Source: an uncultured Oscillibacter sp. (GTDB lineage Bacteria; Bacillota; Clostridia; Oscillospirales; Oscillospiraceae). From it: a stretch of DNA of 64,000 bases. The stretch covers positions 62,031 to 126,030 of the forward strand of contig CAJTSM010000001.1 of NCBI GenBank assembly GCA_910578935.1, written 5' to 3'. The notes under the pieces were generated by a model. It saw only the letters and a list, made by a program, of their open reading frames with translations, was not told the DNA's origin and made no database searches. Positions 19,738 through 28,514 of this stretch are shown one piece after another. Numbering within the stretch: the stretch's first letter is position 1; the number at the start of each line of letters is the position of its first letter. The translations under genes were made by a program, and so were the position numbers.

Positions 19738-20265
19738 CTATCCTGCCGTTCCAAAAAATAGCCGTACCGCCAGGGCTGCCGCGGCAAAGCCCGTCAAATC
19801 CGCTGCCAGGGCGGCGGGAACTGTGTGTCTGGTCTTCGTAATCCCGGCGGAACCAAAGTAGACGGCGATGGTATAGAATGTAGTCTCCGTGCTCCCCAGC
19901 ATTACCGCCGCCACCCGCCCTATGTAACTGTCCGGCCCATGAGAGGCCATCAAATCGCTGGCCACCGCCAAGGCGCCGTTTCCGGACACCGGCCGGACCA
20001 ACATCAGCGGTGCAGTTTCCGGAGGGATCCCCAACCATTCCAGCGCTGGGGCGCACAAGCTGGACAGCCACTCCATAGCCCCGGAAGCCCGGAACATACT
20101 CACCGCCGTCAGCAGTCCCACCAGGGCCGGGATGATCCGCAGCAGCACGGACAGTCCCTCCTCCGCTCCATGTGTTAGCGCGGCGTACACATCCACCCGT
20201 TTCCCCAGGCCGTACACCGCCACTGCCGACAACAACACCGGGATTACCAAAGAACTCAGATTCAT
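19738..20265 (-). CDS. spmB: spore maturation protein B
   Basis: 175 residues, hydrophobic, nucleoside-recognition (Gate) domain family. In Bacillus SpmA and SpmB are membrane proteins needed for full dehydration of the spore core. The motif MLVRPVSGNGALAVASDL and the later MLGSTETTFYTIAVYFG segment are typical of SpmB. The ATG at 20265 follows GGAGGAGACGCCC and overlaps the spmA stop by ATGA, so a longer in-frame start inside spmA is rejected. It indicates a spore-forming host. Confidence 0.92.
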   Translation of the reverse strand: MNLSSLVIPVLLSAVAVYGLGKRVDVYAALTHGAEEGLSVLLRIIPALVGLLTAVSMFRASGAMEWLSSLCAPALEWLGIPPETAPLMLVRPVSGNGALAVASDLMASHGPDSYIGRVAAVMLGSTETTFYTIAVYFGSAGITKTRHTVPAALAADLTGFAAAALAVRLFFGTAG

Positions 20266-20843
20266 GGGCGTCTCCTCCACCGGGACAACAGTCCCGCCGC
20301 CAGCAGCCCCGCCGCTACCGACAGCACGGAAGCCAGCCACACCGCAGGCAGGATGTCAAAGGGCGTCTTACATCCCGCTGCTGCTCGGACAGAGGCAATG
20401 GTGGCCGGAATCAACTGAATAGAAGCGGTGTTCAAAACCACCAGCCGGCATAGTTCGTCGCTGGCAACTCCGCCGCATCCCCGGGCCATTCTCCTGGCAG
20501 CCCGGATGCCAAGGGGAGTGGCCGCATTTCCCAGGCCCAGCAGATTGGCCGAAACATTAGCGGAGACTGCCGCCAGTGTCTCCGCATCCCGGCAGGCGTC
20601 CGGCAGTAAAAACCGCAGCAGGGGCCGGAACATTTTTGCCAGTCCCGCCGAAATACCGCAGGCATTCATAATCTCCATCACGCCGCTCCAGAGGCAGAGA
20701 ATTCCTGCCATAGAAAGACTCAGTTCAATTGCGGAGCGCGCTCCATCCAAAGCGGCGCTTGCCACCGCGTCCAGGTTTCCCGACAGAAGACCGAAGAGCA
20801 GCGACAGCGTCACCATCCCCGTCCAGACCCAGGCCATTTCCAT
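20262..20843 (-). CDS. spmA: spore maturation protein A
   Basis: 193 residues with several membrane segments and the SpmA hallmark NLLGLGNAATPLGIRA near residues 97-112. It acts with SpmB in spore core dehydration and heat resistance. GGAGGAATATT precedes the ATG. It is the first gene of the spmAB operon, divergent from the AbrB-like gene with 147 bases between them. Confidence 0.93.
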   Translation of the reverse strand: MEMAWVWTGMVTLSLLFGLLSGNLDAVASAALDGARSAIELSLSMAGILCLWSGVMEIMNACGISAGLAKMFRPLLRFLLPDACRDAETLAAVSANVSANLLGLGNAATPLGIRAARRMARGCGGVASDELCRLVVLNTASIQLIPATIASVRAAAGCKTPFDILPAVWLASVLSVAAGLLAAGLLSRWRRRP

Positions 20844-20911
20844 AATATTCCTCCTTTGGAAGCTTTTTTCCTTTAAATGTGAATATCTTCTTAATTTTTC
20901 CTAGGAAAGAA

Positions 20912-20939
20912 TTGACAAACTCCGACTCTTTGTGATAAG
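20912..20939 (+). promoter_or_regulatory. promoter of the AbrB-like gene
   Basis: TTGACA (20912-20917), 16-base spacer, extended TGTGATAAG giving a -10 of GATAAG (20934-20939). Confidence 0.55.
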
Positions 20940-20990
20940 GTTACACCACCTGTTGGAGGTCCCCGCGGACATAGGGAAAGGAGGAGAGCT

Positions 20991-21242
20991 ATGAAATCGA
21001 CTGGAATCGTAAGAAAGGTGGATGAGTTGGGCAGGATTGTGCTTCCCATTGAGATGCGGCGCACCCTGGACATTGCCGAGCGCGACGCATTAGAAATCTA
21101 TGTGGAAGGCTCGTCCGTTATACTCAAAAAGTATAAGCCGAGCTGTATTTTCTGCGATGCCACCAAGGACATTGCACTCTTCAAAGGCAAGAGTGTGTGT
21201 CCAAAATGCATGAGAGAACTATCCCGCATGAACGCATCTTGA
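20991..21242 (+). CDS. AbrB/SpoVT-family transition-state regulator with zinc-ribbon-like tail
   Basis: 83 residues. Residues 1-46 are an AbrB-type swapped-hairpin DNA-binding domain (STGIVRKVDELGRIVLPIEM). Residues 50-75 carry four cysteines, Cys52-x2-Cys55 and Cys70-x2-Cys73, suggesting a small metal-binding knuckle. Family members are global regulators of stationary phase and sporulation; here it lies divergent to spmAB. AAAGGAGGAGAGCT precedes the ATG. Target genes are unknown. The cysteine tail occurs in clostridial AbrB paralogues as far as I recall. Confidence 0.88.
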   Translation: MKSTGIVRKVDELGRIVLPIEMRRTLDIAERDALEIYVEGSSVILKKYKPSCIFCDATKDIALFKGKSVCPKCMRELSRMNAS

Positions 21243-21254
21243 GGCCGTCCCTTT

Positions 21255-21452
21255 ATGAAGCGGAAGCATGCTGGAACGACAGTTCCGGCATCCCCATCGG
21301 GAATGCGCTAGGGAAGGCTGACAAACCTAACGTGTAAAAGCAACAGGGACTTGCTCCCCGCCGTGGTGGAAGTCGGCGGGGGGGAGTCCCCGTTGATCTT
21401 CCCGAAAAAAAGACGCGAAAGCTGCTAAAACAGCAGTTTTCGCGTCTTTTTT
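21255..21452 (+). ncRNA. candidate structured RNA after the AbrB-like gene (unassigned)
   Basis: No coding frame is supported here. A hairpin ATGCTGGAAC/GTTCCGGCAT lies at 21268-21291. A second, long structure is closed by GGGAAG (21311-21316) with CTTCCC (21398-21403), and contains a 23-base arm at 21341-21363 pairing with 21374-21395 plus an asymmetric A-rich internal loop. A strong terminator follows at once. It could be a 3' UTR, a small RNA such as a 6S-like rod, or a riboswitch-like element; no family consensus was recognised. Strand is presumed plus. Confidence 0.4.
21405..21452. terminator. bidirectional terminator
   Basis: AAAAAAAGACGCGAAA pairs with TTTTCGCGTCTTTTTT, with an inner CTGCT/AGCAG stem. 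It ends the rightward region after the AbrB-like gene and the leftward his operon, whose last stop codon (21453-21451) overlaps it. Confidence 0.9.
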
Positions 21453-22275
21453 AATTTTCAAGAGGCCGCTCCTCAGGGCCTGAGGACAATAGCAATGTAG
21501 ATCGCTCGAACCCCGCCGCCCGGGCCAGCTCCGCCGCCTGGGCATACCCATAGACGACGGCTCCGGCGCTGTGCGCGTCGGCGGTGAGGATGATCTTTCC
21601 GCCCATAGACCGCCATTCCCGCAGGAGAAAGAGCGCCGGATAGGGAACACTGCGGTATCCCCGGGACATTGCTCCGGTGTTGATTTCCAGCAGCGTTTCC
21701 CGCGGGTCCGCAGCGTGAAGGGATTCTAGAGCCATGGCTTGATAGCGAAGGTCCGTCTCCTCAAAAAAATACCCGTCCTTGTTGAACTTGGCAATCAGAT
21801 CAAAGTGCCCCAGGATCGTAGGCTTTCGTTCCGCCATTTGCCGGACTTCATCATAATATTGCCCCACCATTATCAGGGAATTACCCCGAAACTGCTTCCG
21901 GAGGCACCGCTTCAAGCTTTCCGAATCCCAATCCACGGCATGCCAGCCGCCCTCCAAATCCCGCATATGGTGAACGCTTCCAATCCAATAGTCGAAGCCC
22001 TCCGCCGTCACGTCGGCGCAGTTATCCAGCTCTATGCCCAGCAGCACGTCGATCTGTCCGGCATACGCTTCCCGCAGCCGCAGAACCTCCGTTCGGTAAG
22101 CTGTCATATCGGAAGGAAGAACCTCCCCCTCGTCTTCCGGCAGAGGGGTGTGGCTATGTCCGGACGCGCCAAAAGAGACAGCTCCGGCTTCAAAGGCTGC
22201 CCGAACCATTTCCGCCAGAGTGTTCTCTCCATCGCACATCGTAGAGTGGGTATGGACGGAGCTGATGTTCCTCAT
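21451..22275 (-). CDS. hisJ: histidinol-phosphatase, PHP family
   Basis: 274 residues with PHP metal motifs: His8-Thr-His10 at the N-terminus, SGHSH (about 38-42), the GIELD segment, IGSVHHM and a late TADAHS. This is the HisJ/HisK-type phosphatase converting histidinol phosphate to histidinol, the step that a monofunctional HisB cannot do. It is the last gene of the his operon and overlaps hisIE by ATGA. Together with hisB it closes the pathway, so the assignment rests on both motif and context. Confidence 0.9.
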   Translation of the reverse strand: MRNISSVHTHSTMCDGENTLAEMVRAAFEAGAVSFGASGHSHTPLPEDEGEVLPSDMTAYRTEVLRLREAYAGQIDVLLGIELDNCADVTAEGFDYWIGSVHHMRDLEGGWHAVDWDSESLKRCLRKQFRGNSLIMVGQYYDEVRQMAERKPTILGHFDLIAKFNKDGYFFEETDLRYQAMALESLHAADPRETLLEINTGAMSRGYRSVPYPALFLLREWRSMGGKIILTADAHSAGAVVYGYAQAAELARAAGFERSTLLLSSGPEERPLEN

Positions 22276-22907
22276 TGCATCCGCTCCTGCTTTACCTTAT
22301 GATCCACTACATGGCGCTTTTCCAGCTCCCGGGTGACATCCTCCACAGAAATGCCCATTTGAACCATCAGTACCATTACGTGGTAACACAGGTCGGCAAT
22401 CTCGTAGACTGTCTCCTCCCGGTCCTCCTTCCGCCCGGCAATAATAACCTCGGTGCACTCCTCTCCCACTTTCTTGAGGATCTTGTCCAGCCCTTTGTCA
22501 AAGAGGTAGGTCGTATAGCTCCCCTCTTTGGGGCTGGTCTTCCGCCCGGAGATAAGCCGGTACAGCCCCTCATAGCTGAATTGTTTCAGCTCGTTGGAGA
22601 GGTACAGTTCATGAAAGAAGCAGCTCTCCGCCCCGGTATGGCAGGCGGGGCCCTCCTTCACCACCTCCACCACCAGCGCGTCTTGGTCGCAGTCGGCAGT
22701 GATGGAAACCACATGCTGGCGGTTTCCGCTGCTCTCTCCCTTCCGCCAAAGCTCCCGGCGGCTTCGGCTCCAGAAACAAGTCCGCCGCTCATCGATCGTA
22801 ATGGCCAGGCTCTCCTCGTTCATATAAGCTAAGGTCAAAACCTGCTTGGTGTAATGGTCCTGAACAATGGCGGGGATCAGGCCCCTCTCGTCAAATTTCA
22901 AATCCAT
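22272..22907 (-). CDS. hisI: bifunctional phosphoribosyl-AMP cyclohydrolase / phosphoribosyl-ATP pyrophosphatase
   Basis: 211 residues. The N-terminal HisI domain (1 to about 110) shows TCFWSRSRRELWRKGESSGN and DCDQDALVV with the zinc-site pattern GPACHTGAESCF. The C-terminal HisE domain (about 118-205) carries the EExxE-type helix KVGEECTEVIIAGR. It performs steps 2 and 3 of histidine synthesis. Commonly called HisIE. AAGGAGAGTCTCT precedes the ATG; 16 bases separate it from hisF. Confidence 0.95.
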   Translation of the reverse strand: MDLKFDERGLIPAIVQDHYTKQVLTLAYMNEESLAITIDERRTCFWSRSRRELWRKGESSGNRQHVVSITADCDQDALVVEVVKEGPACHTGAESCFFHELYLSNELKQFSYEGLYRLISGRKTSPKEGSYTTYLFDKGLDKILKKVGEECTEVIIAGRKEDREETVYEIADLCYHVMVLMVQMGISVEDVTRELEKRHVVDHKVKQERMQ

Positions 22908-22923
22908 AGAGACTCTCCTTTTC

Positions 22924-23679
22924 TCACAGTCTCATCTCCACGCCCTTGCCGCGGAGAAAGCGCTTCAAGTCCTTGATGTCCACCTGTTTCGTGTGGAAGA
23001 TGGAGGCCGCCAGCCCCGCGTCCACACCGGGATGGGTAAAGAGCTCCGCAAAATGCTCCATTTTCCCCGCCCCTCCGCTGGCAATGATGGGCACGTTCAC
23101 ACGACGCGCTAAGGCGTCCAGCATCTCCAGGTCGAAGCCGCTCTTCACTCCGTCGGTATCGATAGAGTTCAGTACGATTTCCCCCGCGCCGTCTCCCACA
23201 CCCCGGACCGCCCACTCCATGGCGTCAATGCCGGTGTCCTCACGTCCTCCCTTAGCAAAGAGGCGGAATTTCCCATCCACCCGTTTCACGTCCATGCTGA
23301 GGACCACACACTGGTCCCCATAGCGCTTTGCCGCCGCGGCGATGATGGAGGGGTCCGCAATGGCTCCGGAGTTAACGCTGACCTTATCCGCGCCGCATTT
23401 CAGCACCCGGTCAAAGTCCTCCAGTTTCCGGATGCCGCCCCCTACCGTGAGGGGAATGAAAATCTCGGAGGCTACCCTGCGGAGAATGTCCGTAAACAGA
23501 CCCCGATCCTCGGCTGAAGCGGTAATATCGTAGAACACCAGCTCGTCCGCCCCGGCGGCGTTATAGAACCGGGCCATGTCCACCGGGTCCGCCAAATCCC
23601 GGAGTCCCTTGAAATTGGTCCCCTTTACCACCCGGCCGTCCCGCACGTCCAGACAGGGAATAATGCGCTTGGCTAACAC
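22924..23679 (-). CDS. hisF: imidazole glycerol phosphate synthase, cyclase subunit
   Basis: 251-residue TIM barrel with catalytic Asp11 (CLDVRDGRVVKG) and Asp130 (LSMDVKR). With HisH it uses ammonia from glutamine to make imidazole glycerol phosphate and AICAR. The start is GTG at 23679: AGGAGG lies 7 bases upstream and the gene overlaps the end of hisA by 7 bases. Confidence 0.96.
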   Translation of the reverse strand: MLAKRIIPCLDVRDGRVVKGTNFKGLRDLADPVDMARFYNAAGADELVFYDITASAEDRGLFTDILRRVASEIFIPLTVGGGIRKLEDFDRVLKCGADKVSVNSGAIADPSIIAAAAKRYGDQCVVLSMDVKRVDGKFRLFAKGGREDTGIDAMEWAVRGVGDGAGEIVLNSIDTDGVKSGFDLEMLDALARRVNVPIIASGGAGKMEHFAELFTHPGVDAGLAASIFHTKQVDIKDLKRFLRGKGVEMRL

Positions 23680-24392
23680 ATCTCCACCTCCTGAATAACG
23701 GTTCCCAGGTCCAGCTGCCCGGCGTACAGGGCTTTGCCCAGAATAACGGCCCGGACGCCCATATCCTTCAGCCGCCGCAGTTCCTCCAGGGAACTGACGC
23801 CGCCGGAGGCCGTGATATCCAGGCCCTCAATTTGGACCAGCTCCTGATAGATCTCCAGATTCGTCCCCCGGCCCGCGCCGTCCCGGCTGATATCGGTATA
23901 GATGACGGCCTTCACTCCTGCATCTCGGAGGCGGCGGCAAAAATCCACTCCTTTTTCCCGGGAAAGCTCCTTCCAGCCGTTGACAGCCACATATCCCTCC
24001 CTGGCGTCCACGCCTACGGCAATCTGATCTGCGTACTTTTGAGCCATACGGGTAGTGAAGGCAAAATCCTTTACGGCTATGGTACCCAAAATGCACCGGC
24101 TCACTCCCAGGTCCAGGTATTGCTGAATACGCTCCTCCGTGCGGATTCCGCCGCCTACCTCCAGATAGAGCCCGCCCTGCTTTGCAATGGCGGCAATGCT
24201 GTCAAAGTTCGCCATTGTTCCGTCCCGAGCCCCGTCCAGGTCCACCACGTGCAGATAATGAGCCCCTGCGCCGGCAAACGCTCTCGCCTGAGCGCAAGGG
24301 TCCGCACCGTAAACCGTTTCCTGGTTATAGTCCCCCTGATAAAGACGCACCACCTGTCCGCCCCGCAGGTCAATGGCGGGAAAAATCTGCAT
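23673..24392 (-). CDS. hisA: phosphoribosylformimino-5-aminoimidazole carboxamide ribotide isomerase
   Basis: 239-residue TIM barrel; catalytic Asp8 in FPAIDLRGG and the second-half counterpart ITASGGVSS are present. It isomerises ProFAR to PRFAR. The ATG at 24392 is chosen over an upstream in-frame start because AGGAGTG lies 6 bases ahead and homology begins at MQIFPAIDL. Confidence 0.95.
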   Translation of the reverse strand: MQIFPAIDLRGGQVVRLYQGDYNQETVYGADPCAQARAFAGAGAHYLHVVDLDGARDGTMANFDSIAAIAKQGGLYLEVGGGIRTEERIQQYLDLGVSRCILGTIAVKDFAFTTRMAQKYADQIAVGVDAREGYVAVNGWKELSREKGVDFCRRLRDAGVKAVIYTDISRDGAGRGTNLEIYQELVQIEGLDITASGGVSSLEELRRLKDMGVRAVILGKALYAGQLDLGTVIQEVEMC

Positions 24393-24408
24393 GGAATCAC
24401 TCCTCTTC

Positions 24409-24879
24409 TCATTCATGGACCTTGCAGGTCAGTTCTTCCGCTTCCAGGCGAAAAACCTGAGTCTTTTCCAGGACATCCCCGTCAAAGTCCCACTGTTCCC
24501 TCCCGGTGAGATGGGCCATAATGGCGGTCAGTCCCGTCCGCTTTTCCTCCGGCGTCTCCGCCAGAGTCACCGGACCTCCGCCCATGACGCACTGATACCG
24601 GGCGGTATAGGCGCAGGCCCGCTCTCCTTTCACCAGCTCATGGCCGGCATCCATCTCAAAAGCGGCCCAGCCGGCTTTGCGAATCAGGCTGATTTTCCGG
24701 CCCTCCGCCGCGCTATGAAAGTAAAACGTATAGCGCCCGTCTTTTTCTGTAAAACCAAAATCCAGAGGGACCACGTAGGCTCGTCCCCCATCGCACAGTC
24801 CTAAGCGGCAGCAGCTACAACCTGTTATGATTTCCCGGATTTTTACAGGATCGGTTACTTCCCGGTCGGTTCTCCTCAT
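24409..24879 (-). CDS. pyridoxamine 5'-phosphate oxidase-like (NimA-type) flavoprotein inside the his operon
   Basis: 156 residues with the split-barrel flavin-binding fold (YVVPLDFGFTEKDGRYTFYFHSA, then GRKISLIRKAGWAAFEM). The family includes nitroimidazole reductases and other small FMN proteins. No histidine pathway role is known. It is placed tightly between hisH (14 bases) and hisA (16 bases), so it is co-transcribed with the pathway. A longer reading frame back to 25044 overlaps hisH and is rejected; GAGGGGACGGAACT precedes this ATG. Substrate unknown. Confidence 0.8.
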   Translation of the reverse strand: MRRTDREVTDPVKIREIITGCSCCRLGLCDGGRAYVVPLDFGFTEKDGRYTFYFHSAAEGRKISLIRKAGWAAFEMDAGHELVKGERACAYTARYQCVMGGGPVTLAETPEEKRTGLTAIMAHLTGREQWDFDGDVLEKTQVFRLEAEELTCKVHE

Positions 24880-24893
24880 AGTTCCGTCCCCTC

Positions 24894-25505
24894 TCACAAT
24901 TCCGCAAAGGCCCGCAGCAGCCGCAGCCCCGCAGCCCCGGATTTCTCCGGGTGGAACTGAACGCCCCAGACGTTTCCCCGGCGGACCGCACCGGTAACGG
25001 CGGCGTCTCCATACCGGGAAATCCCCAGGGTGCTGTCCCGGCAATTCCGGGCGTAGAAGCTGTGGACATAATAAACATATTCGCCGTTCTCAAAATACCG
25101 GAACAGCGGATCGTCCCTCAGAATTTCCAGGCTGTTCCAGCCCATATGGGGCACCTTCAGCCTTTTGTCCGTCAGGTTCTCTCCCAAAAACACCACATCC
25201 CCGGGAACCAGACCCAGACCAGGGTGTTCACCGTACTCAAAGCTGCGGTCAAACAGCAGCTGCATCCCCAGGCAAATGCCCAGGAGAGGCTTCCGCCCCG
25301 CCTCCTCCAGAAGGACGGGAACCAGACCTGTGGCATCCAGTTTGCCCCGGGCATCACCGAATGCACCCACGCCGGGAAGAATGATCCGGTCCGCCGCCCG
25401 GAGGTGATCCGCTTCACCGGTGACTTCTGTCTCCAGGCCCAGGGAGCGGAGGCTGGATTGCAGGGAAAACAGGTTTCCCACGCCGTAGTCCACAATGGCA
25501 ACCAC
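24894..25505 (-). CDS. hisH: imidazole glycerol phosphate synthase, glutamine amidotransferase subunit
   Basis: 203 residues, class I amidotransferase. Nucleophile Cys78 in LLGICLGMQLL, with the C-terminal His/Glu pair in the FHPEKSG region. It supplies ammonia to HisF. GTG start at 25505, directly abutting the hisB stop. Confidence 0.95.
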   Translation of the reverse strand: MVAIVDYGVGNLFSLQSSLRSLGLETEVTGEADHLRAADRIILPGVGAFGDARGKLDATGLVPVLLEEAGRKPLLGICLGMQLLFDRSFEYGEHPGLGLVPGDVVFLGENLTDKRLKVPHMGWNSLEILRDDPLFRYFENGEYVYYVHSFYARNCRDSTLGISRYGDAAVTGAVRRGNVWGVQFHPEKSGAAGLRLLRAFAEL

Positions 25506-26093
25506 TCACAGCACCCCTTTCGTGCTGGGAATCTCGCCGCTGTGCTTTGGGTCGATGGACACGGCCTCCTTCAGCGCCCGGCCCGCGCCCTTGAAAACGG
25601 CCTCTAATATATGGTGGGTGTTCTCCCCCGCCATTTGGCGGATATGGAGCGAGCCGGGGCAGTTCCGCACAAAGCCCAGCCAGAATTCTTTTGCCAGTTC
25701 CGTGTCGAAATCCCCCACCTTGGCGGCGGACAGTTCCAGTGCCCAGCCCAGATAATCCCGGCCCGACAGATCCACGGCGCAGAGAACCAGCGTCTCGTCC
25801 ATAGGCAGCAGAAACTGTCCATACCGGACAATCCCCCGCTTGTCTCCCAGGGCCTCTTGAAACGCCTTGCCCAGGCAGATCCCGGTGTCCTCCACGGAAT
25901 GATGGCAGTCCACCTGGACATCTCCCCGGCAAACGACAGAGAGATCAAAGTCCCCATGCCGGGCAAAAAGCTCCAGCATGTGATTCAGGAAGCCGCATCC
26001 GGTGGAAACATCCGCTTTCCCGGTCCCGTCCAGATTCAAAGAGAGTTTAATCCTGGTTTCCTGTGTATCCCGTTGAATACTCGCGGTGCGCAT
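25506..26093 (-). CDS. hisB: imidazoleglycerol-phosphate dehydratase
   Basis: 195 residues, monofunctional HisB. The manganese-binding repeats LNHML..FARHG and CHHSVEDTG, with a second set NTHHILEA, are intact. It dehydrates imidazole glycerol phosphate. It lacks the phosphatase domain found in the E. coli fusion, explaining the separate PHP phosphatase. AAGGAGGGCC precedes the ATG at 26093; a longer frame into hisC is rejected. Confidence 0.95.
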   Translation of the reverse strand: MRTASIQRDTQETRIKLSLNLDGTGKADVSTGCGFLNHMLELFARHGDFDLSVVCRGDVQVDCHHSVEDTGICLGKAFQEALGDKRGIVRYGQFLLPMDETLVLCAVDLSGRDYLGWALELSAAKVGDFDTELAKEFWLGFVRNCPGSLHIRQMAGENTHHILEAVFKGAGRALKEAVSIDPKHSGEIPSTKGVL

Positions 26094-26106
26094 AACGCGG
26101 CCCTCC

Positions 26107-27171
26107 TTATCTTCCGGCCAACAGCCGGTCAATCCGTTCTGCCAGCGTTTCCATCTGCTCTTTCGAGCCGATGGTGATCCGGCAGAAATCCCGGATCCGG
26201 TCCTTGTCAAACCAGCGGACCAGAATACCGTTCTCCTTCAGTTTCCGGTAGAGCTCCCCGCCTGGAAGGCGGTCTGATTTCGCAAAAATGAAGTTGGCAT
26301 AGGAGGGCAAAACGGTAAATCCCCGCTTTTTCAGCGTCTCTGCGGTCCAAGTCCGATTATCCCGGACAGTCCGGCAGCAGGCCTGGAAATAATCCTCGTC
26401 CCCTATGGCGGCCGCTCCCGCCAACAGGGACAGGCGGTTCACGTTGTAGGGATTGAAACTGTACTTCACCCGGTTCAAACCGGCGATTAATTCCGCAGAA
26501 CCCAGGGCAAAACCGATCCGCCCTCCGGCCAAGGAGCGGCTTTTGGACATGGTCTGGGTCACCAGGAGGTTCGCATGCTCTCGGATCAAGGGGACGCAGC
26601 TCTCCGCTCCGAAGTCCACATAGGCCTCATCCACGACGATTACCCGGTCTGGATCCCGCTCCAGCAGCTGCCGGATGTCTGCCACCGGGACCGTCATACC
26701 TGTGGGGGCGTTGGGATTGGCGATGACCACCGTACCGGGAAAATCCAGATAGTCCCCCACATTCAAAGAAAAATCCTCTCTCAGGGGGACTCGCCGGGCC
26801 TCCAGGCCGAAGAGGGCCGCCTGAGCCTCATAGAAACCGTAAGTAAGATCGGCGAAGGCCACGCCCCTCCCCTCCCCGCAGAAGGCCCGGAAGGCAAAGG
26901 CCAGAATCTCATCGGAGCCATTGCCGGAGATGACGTTCTCCGGACTCAGCCCATACCGCCGGGCGATGGCGCCGTTTAAGGCGGCGCAGGTAGGGTCGGA
27001 GTAGAGATAGAGCTTTTCCGCCTCCGCCCGGCTGAGAGCCTCTAAAACCTTTGGTGAGGGCGGGAAGGGGCTTTCGTTGGTATTTAACTTAATATACTGC
27101 TGATCCCGGGGCTGCTCTCCGGGGGTATAAGGGTCCAGACGCTGGGCCTCAGGGGAGAGGAATCTGCTCAT
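26107..27171 (-). CDS. hisC: histidinol-phosphate aminotransferase
   Basis: 354 residues, fold-type I PLP aminotransferase. NTNESPFPPSP near the N-terminus and the PLP-lysine segment TMSKSRSLAGGRIGFA are present. It transfers an amino group from glutamate to imidazole acetol phosphate. ATG at 27171 is preferred over a GTG nine bases earlier because AAAGGTGG lies 6 bases before it. Confidence 0.94.
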   Translation of the reverse strand: MSRFLSPEAQRLDPYTPGEQPRDQQYIKLNTNESPFPPSPKVLEALSRAEAEKLYLYSDPTCAALNGAIARRYGLSPENVISGNGSDEILAFAFRAFCGEGRGVAFADLTYGFYEAQAALFGLEARRVPLREDFSLNVGDYLDFPGTVVIANPNAPTGMTVPVADIRQLLERDPDRVIVVDEAYVDFGAESCVPLIREHANLLVTQTMSKSRSLAGGRIGFALGSAELIAGLNRVKYSFNPYNVNRLSLLAGAAAIGDEDYFQACCRTVRDNRTWTAETLKKRGFTVLPSYANFIFAKSDRLPGGELYRKLKENGILVRWFDKDRIRDFCRITIGSKEQMETLAERIDRLLAGR

Positions 27172-27236
27172 AATATCCACCTTTCAGTCAAGGATTGGCG
27201 CTTTTCCAGCACCGGCACAAGTACCGGCTTCTTCGC

Positions 27237-28514
27237 TTAAGGAGCCCTTCGGCTCAAAGCCGAGCGGGCATGGCCCTCCAACCCTTCCCGCCTGGCAAAG
27301 TCCGCAATTCTATCCGCACAGGCGTTCAGCGCCGCCTGGTCATAGCAGAGAAAGCTGGAGCGCTTCATAAAATCATCCACCCCCAGGGGACTGGAAAACC
27401 GGGCGGTGCCGGAGGTCGGGAGGGTGTGGTTGGGCCCGGCAAAATAATCTCCCAGAGCCTCCGGCGTGGAACGGCCCAGAAACACGCTCCCAGCATTTTT
27501 GATGCGGGGCAGCAGCAAGAAGGGGTCGTCCACACAGAGCTCCAGATGCTCCGGGGCGATGCGGTTGACCGCTTCCACAGCCTTGTCCAGACTGCCCGCA
27601 ACGATAATTTTCCCGTTGTCTTCGATGGACCGGGCGGCGATCCCCCTCCGGGGCAGAACCTTTAACTGGGCTTCCACTTCCGCCTGAACAGCTTCCGCCA
27701 ATTCCCAGCTGTCCGTCACCAACACGGCGGAGGACAGAGGGTCATGCTCTGCCTGACTGAGCAAATCCGCCGCCGCCCATTTGGGGTTTGTCTTTCCGTC
27801 TGCCAGCACCAGAATTTCACTGGGCCCCGCAATCATATCGATGGCTACCTGACCGAAGACCTTCCGCTTAGCGGTAGCCACAAAGACTCCCCCAGGGCCC
27901 ACAATCTTGTCCACTCGGGGGACGCTCTCCGTCCCATAGGCCAAAGCGGCTACCGCCTGGGCCCCGCCGAGCTTGAACACAGTATCTGCCCCCGCCAGTT
28001 CCGCCGCCGTCAGAGCCTCCGGACTGACGGACCCGTCCGGTCTGGGAGGCGTTACCAGAACGATGCTCTCCACTCCGGCGATTTTCGCTGGAATGACGCT
28101 CATCAGAATCGTGGAGGGAAACGCCTCCGGGCTCCGGGGAACACAGACGCCCACCCGTTCAATGGGCGTCCACCGCTGCCCCATCACCACGCCGGGACAG
28201 TCCGTGAGGACGAAACCATTGTGCCGCTGGCGCTCATGAAAGCCCCGGATCTTCTCCGCAGCCTCTTCCAACGTCTCCAGAAAATACGGGTCTACCGCCC
28301 TCCTGGCGGCGTCAAACTCTTCGTCGCTCACCCGCAGGTCCTTCAGCTCTGCTCCGTCAAAGCGGCGCGTATAGTCCCGAAGAGCCGCGTCACCACAGTT
28401 CCGGACATTGCGAATCACCGCGTCCACAGCGCCGCTTACGTCCTCCTCCGCCCGAATATCCCGGTTTAAAAATTCCTCCGGAGTCAGACAGTCAAAATCC
28501 AAAATCTTCATCAT
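27237..28514 (-). CDS. hisD: histidinol dehydrogenase
   Basis: 425 residues, normal length. It catalyses the last two NAD+-dependent oxidations to histidine. Characteristic segments RWTPIERVGVCVPRS, DMIAGPSEILVLAD and the zinc-binding AGPNHTLPTSGTARF are present. It starts with two consecutive ATGs (28514 or 28511) overlapping the hisZG stop by 4 bases. Confidence 0.95.
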   Translation of the reverse strand: MMKILDFDCLTPEEFLNRDIRAEEDVSGAVDAVIRNVRNCGDAALRDYTRRFDGAELKDLRVSDEEFDAARRAVDPYFLETLEEAAEKIRGFHERQRHNGFVLTDCPGVVMGQRWTPIERVGVCVPRSPEAFPSTILMSVIPAKIAGVESIVLVTPPRPDGSVSPEALTAAELAGADTVFKLGGAQAVAALAYGTESVPRVDKIVGPGGVFVATAKRKVFGQVAIDMIAGPSEILVLADGKTNPKWAAADLLSQAEHDPLSSAVLVTDSWELAEAVQAEVEAQLKVLPRRGIAARSIEDNGKIIVAGSLDKAVEAVNRIAPEHLELCVDDPFLLLPRIKNAGSVFLGRSTPEALGDYFAGPNHTLPTSGTARFSSPLGVDDFMKRSSFLCYDQAALNACADRIADFARREGLEGHARSALSRRAP

